Assembly: GCA_002364555.1 (NCBI GenBank)
Contig: DEYM01000098.1
Span: 28,256-61,392, forward strand
Direction of reading: 5' to 3'
Length of the DNA: 33,137 nt
Origin: Phycisphaerales bacterium UBA3158
GTDB taxonomy: Bacteria; Planctomycetota; Phycisphaerae; Phycisphaerales; SM1A02
Shown in pieces: positions 31,867-33,137 of this stretch. Both the position numbers and the translations under genes were made by a program. Positions within the stretch are counted from its first letter, which is position 1; each line of letters starts with the position of its first letter. Below the pieces are notes generated by a model, which was not told the origin of the DNA, searched no databases, and saw only the letters and a list, made by a program, of their open reading frames with translations.

Positions 31867-33137
31867 ATGACGATCTTGATGACGATATTTCTATCTCTTG
31901 TCGGCCCATTGGAAATTCCAGTGGGTACTCCCAGGATTGTCATGTCCGATCTGATCCGTTCATGGTCCTGGATCGATCGTTCGTTGTCGGTTCAAGAGAG
32001 GGATCTGGAGGAGCGACGGTCGATCTCGAGACAGCTCGATGCCGTCACCCAGCTGTTCTTTCGAAACGACATCGGAGCCGTCGCCCGCTCCATGGATGAA
32101 CTGGCATTGGAGTCCATGCTCGATGAACGTCTGGCGGACTCCCATCGAATCTCTGCGGCATTGAATTTGAGAATGGTTGATCTCAGTGGCGAGCCTTGTC
32201 TCAAGGCTCATTGGAGATATCGGCCACCCTCCGGCGAACAAGCGATCCCATTCACTTTCGTCATGACTCCGACCACTGGGGAGCCGCACGAGATCGAGAT
32301 GATGCTCGAGCAGAGTGAAGGGCGATGGCTCATTCGCGTGGATGAGGATCGCCTCACTTCGATTCCACGGGATGGGACCCTGGATCTTCAGATGAAGCTG
32401 GAAGATGGAACACTGATTCCACAGGGCCGATGGGAACGCACCACTGAGCCATTCTCCGCAGCTCGACGTCGATATCTCGAACAGCTTGATCCGGTTGGAG
32501 ACAGCCAATCGAAACAGATGTTCCGTAGCCGGGCCGCGAGACTCGTCGATCGGATTCCATCCATGGACATCACCGGGCATGTGCTCGATCGAAACAAGCT
32601 GCGCCAGGAACTGGCGATGGAGCTGCAATCCCTCATCAATGGTGAGGATCCGTATGTGAATCGTGTTGGTGATCTCTGGTACGAGTTGCGTCCGAATTCC
32701 GGACGCCTGCCCGTCCGCCTTCATGTGCCTGAGCAGGTGGCCGATCGATCGGAACCGGCACCTCTACTGATTGCCTTGCATGGTGCGGGAGGCAACGAGC
32801 ACTTCTTCGTCGAGGGTTGCGGCAATGGTGCCATCGTGGAACTGGCGGATGAACACGGCATCATCGTGGCCTGTCCGTCGACCTATGTCATGGCATCATC
32901 CATGGAGCCTCTGGAGACCCTGATCCGGGAACTGAGTGCCAGATATTCGATTGATCAGGATCGAATCTACCTGCTCGGTCATTCCCTTGGTGGGATGACG
33001 GCCATGGGACTGGCCTCTGTGAGGCCGGACATGATCGATGGAGTGGTGGCTATCGCGGGAGGGGCGCCGTTTCCGACGATCGCCGAGTTTCCACCCGTGC
33101 TCGCCTATGCCGCGGAGCGTGACTTCATCGTGTCGGG
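31867..33137 (+). CDS. Alpha/beta hydrolase, PHB-depolymerase/esterase type (5' part, cut by window end)
   Basis: The frame is open from the ATG at 31867 to the end of the window (423 codons) and continues outside. After a hydrophobic leader (MTILMTIFLSLVGPL) there are about 270 residues without recognised family, rich in Arg/Glu, then an alpha/beta hydrolase domain: LLIALHGAGGNEHFF forms the oxyanion region, and the nucleophile elbow GHSLGG carries Ser373. The catalytic Asp and His lie past the window edge. GGAGG is five bases before the chosen ATG; ATG at 31852 is in the same frame but lacks a site. The family cleaves esters; the substrate is not evident. Confidence 0.84.
   Translation, partial: MTILMTIFLSLVGPLEIPVGTPRIVMSDLIRSWSWIDRSLSVQERDLEERRSISRQLDAVTQLFFRNDIGAVARSMDELALESMLDERLADSHRISAALNLRMVDLSGEPCLKAHWRYRPPSGEQAIPFTFVMTPTTGEPHEIEMMLEQSEGRWLIRVDEDRLTSIPRDGTLDLQMKLEDGTLIPQGRWERTTEPFSAARRRYLEQLDPVGDSQSKQMFRSRAARLVDRIPSMDITGHVLDRNKLRQELAMELQSLINGEDPYVNRVGDLWYELRPNSGRLPVRLHVPEQVADRSEPAPLLIALHGAGGNEHFFVEGCGNGAIVELADEHGIIVACPSTYVMASSMEPLETLIRELSARYSIDQDRIYLLGHSLGGMTAMGLASVRPDMIDGVVAIAGGAPFPTIAEFPPVLAYAAERDFIVS

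Noticed and set aside
31960..32724. 254-codon minus-strand open frame
   Set aside because: The plus strand holds a continuous frame with Shine-Dalgarno, leader and GHSLGG hydrolase motif; the minus frame is its shadow.

Overview
The window looks like chromosomal DNA of a marine-type planctomycete, most probably class Phycisphaerae. The clues are moderately high GC, two secreted proteins ending in a PAP motif plus a hydrophobic helix plus an Arg cluster (a PEP-CTERM-like sorting tail), a formylglycine-type sulfatase, a double DUF1080 protein, a GH38 alpha-mannosidase paired with a solute symporter, and a tricorn-type protease. The assignment rests on gene content, not on a marker gene. There is no rRNA, tRNA, CRISPR array, insertion sequence or phage gene visible.

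Layout. (1) 1-1797: the 3' end of a plant-type ferredoxin/flavodoxin reductase, then a YbdG-like mechanosensitive channel. (2) 1669-5322, minus: a tricorn-like S41 protease with a long acidic insert, followed by a 42-residue membrane miniprotein. (3) 5323-5922: a 600-base AT-richer non-coding stretch with several inverted repeats, leading into a probably highly expressed PEP-CTERM-like protein (5923-6486) closed by a strong intrinsic terminator. (4) 6868-13591, plus: a surface-glycan cluster with a GDP-mannose 3,5-epimerase homologue, GT4 glycosyltransferase, formyltransferase, NodB/DUF3473 deacetylase, left-handed-beta-helix acetyltransferase, class II glutamine amidotransferase and MFS transporter, mostly packed with overlaps or gaps of a few bases. 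(5) 13601-19911: a DUF167 protein divergent from a GH38 alpha-mannosidase, which overlaps a sodium:solute symporter and is followed by an SRPBCC protein. (6) 19921-24919: an OprB-like porin divergent from a lipoprotein, a two-domain DUF1080 protein, and a phosphofructokinase carrying the residues of the pyrophosphate-dependent type. (7) 25023-28921: a second PEP-CTERM-like protein, a YceI protein, a polytopic membrane protein and a sulfatase. (8) 28906-31555, minus: a multicopper oxidase and an indoleamine 2,3-dioxygenase in one operon. (9) 31867-end: an alpha/beta hydrolase cut by the window edge.

How they fit together. Two themes dominate. One is building and decorating an extracellular polysaccharide (region 4, probably linked to the PEP-CTERM-like surface proteins). 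The other is uptake and breakdown of glycans (mannosidase, symporter, porin, DUF1080, sulfatase) feeding a glycolysis that probably uses pyrophosphate. The signals most worth a second look are: several genes without a Shine-Dalgarno that have a -10-like hexamer 6-7 bases before the start codon (candidate leaderless mRNAs); the repeat-rich leader at 5323-5922; the GDP-mannose epimerase glycan cluster with an embedded glutamine amidotransferase; the soluble insert in the symporter; and the multicopper oxidase-IDO pair.
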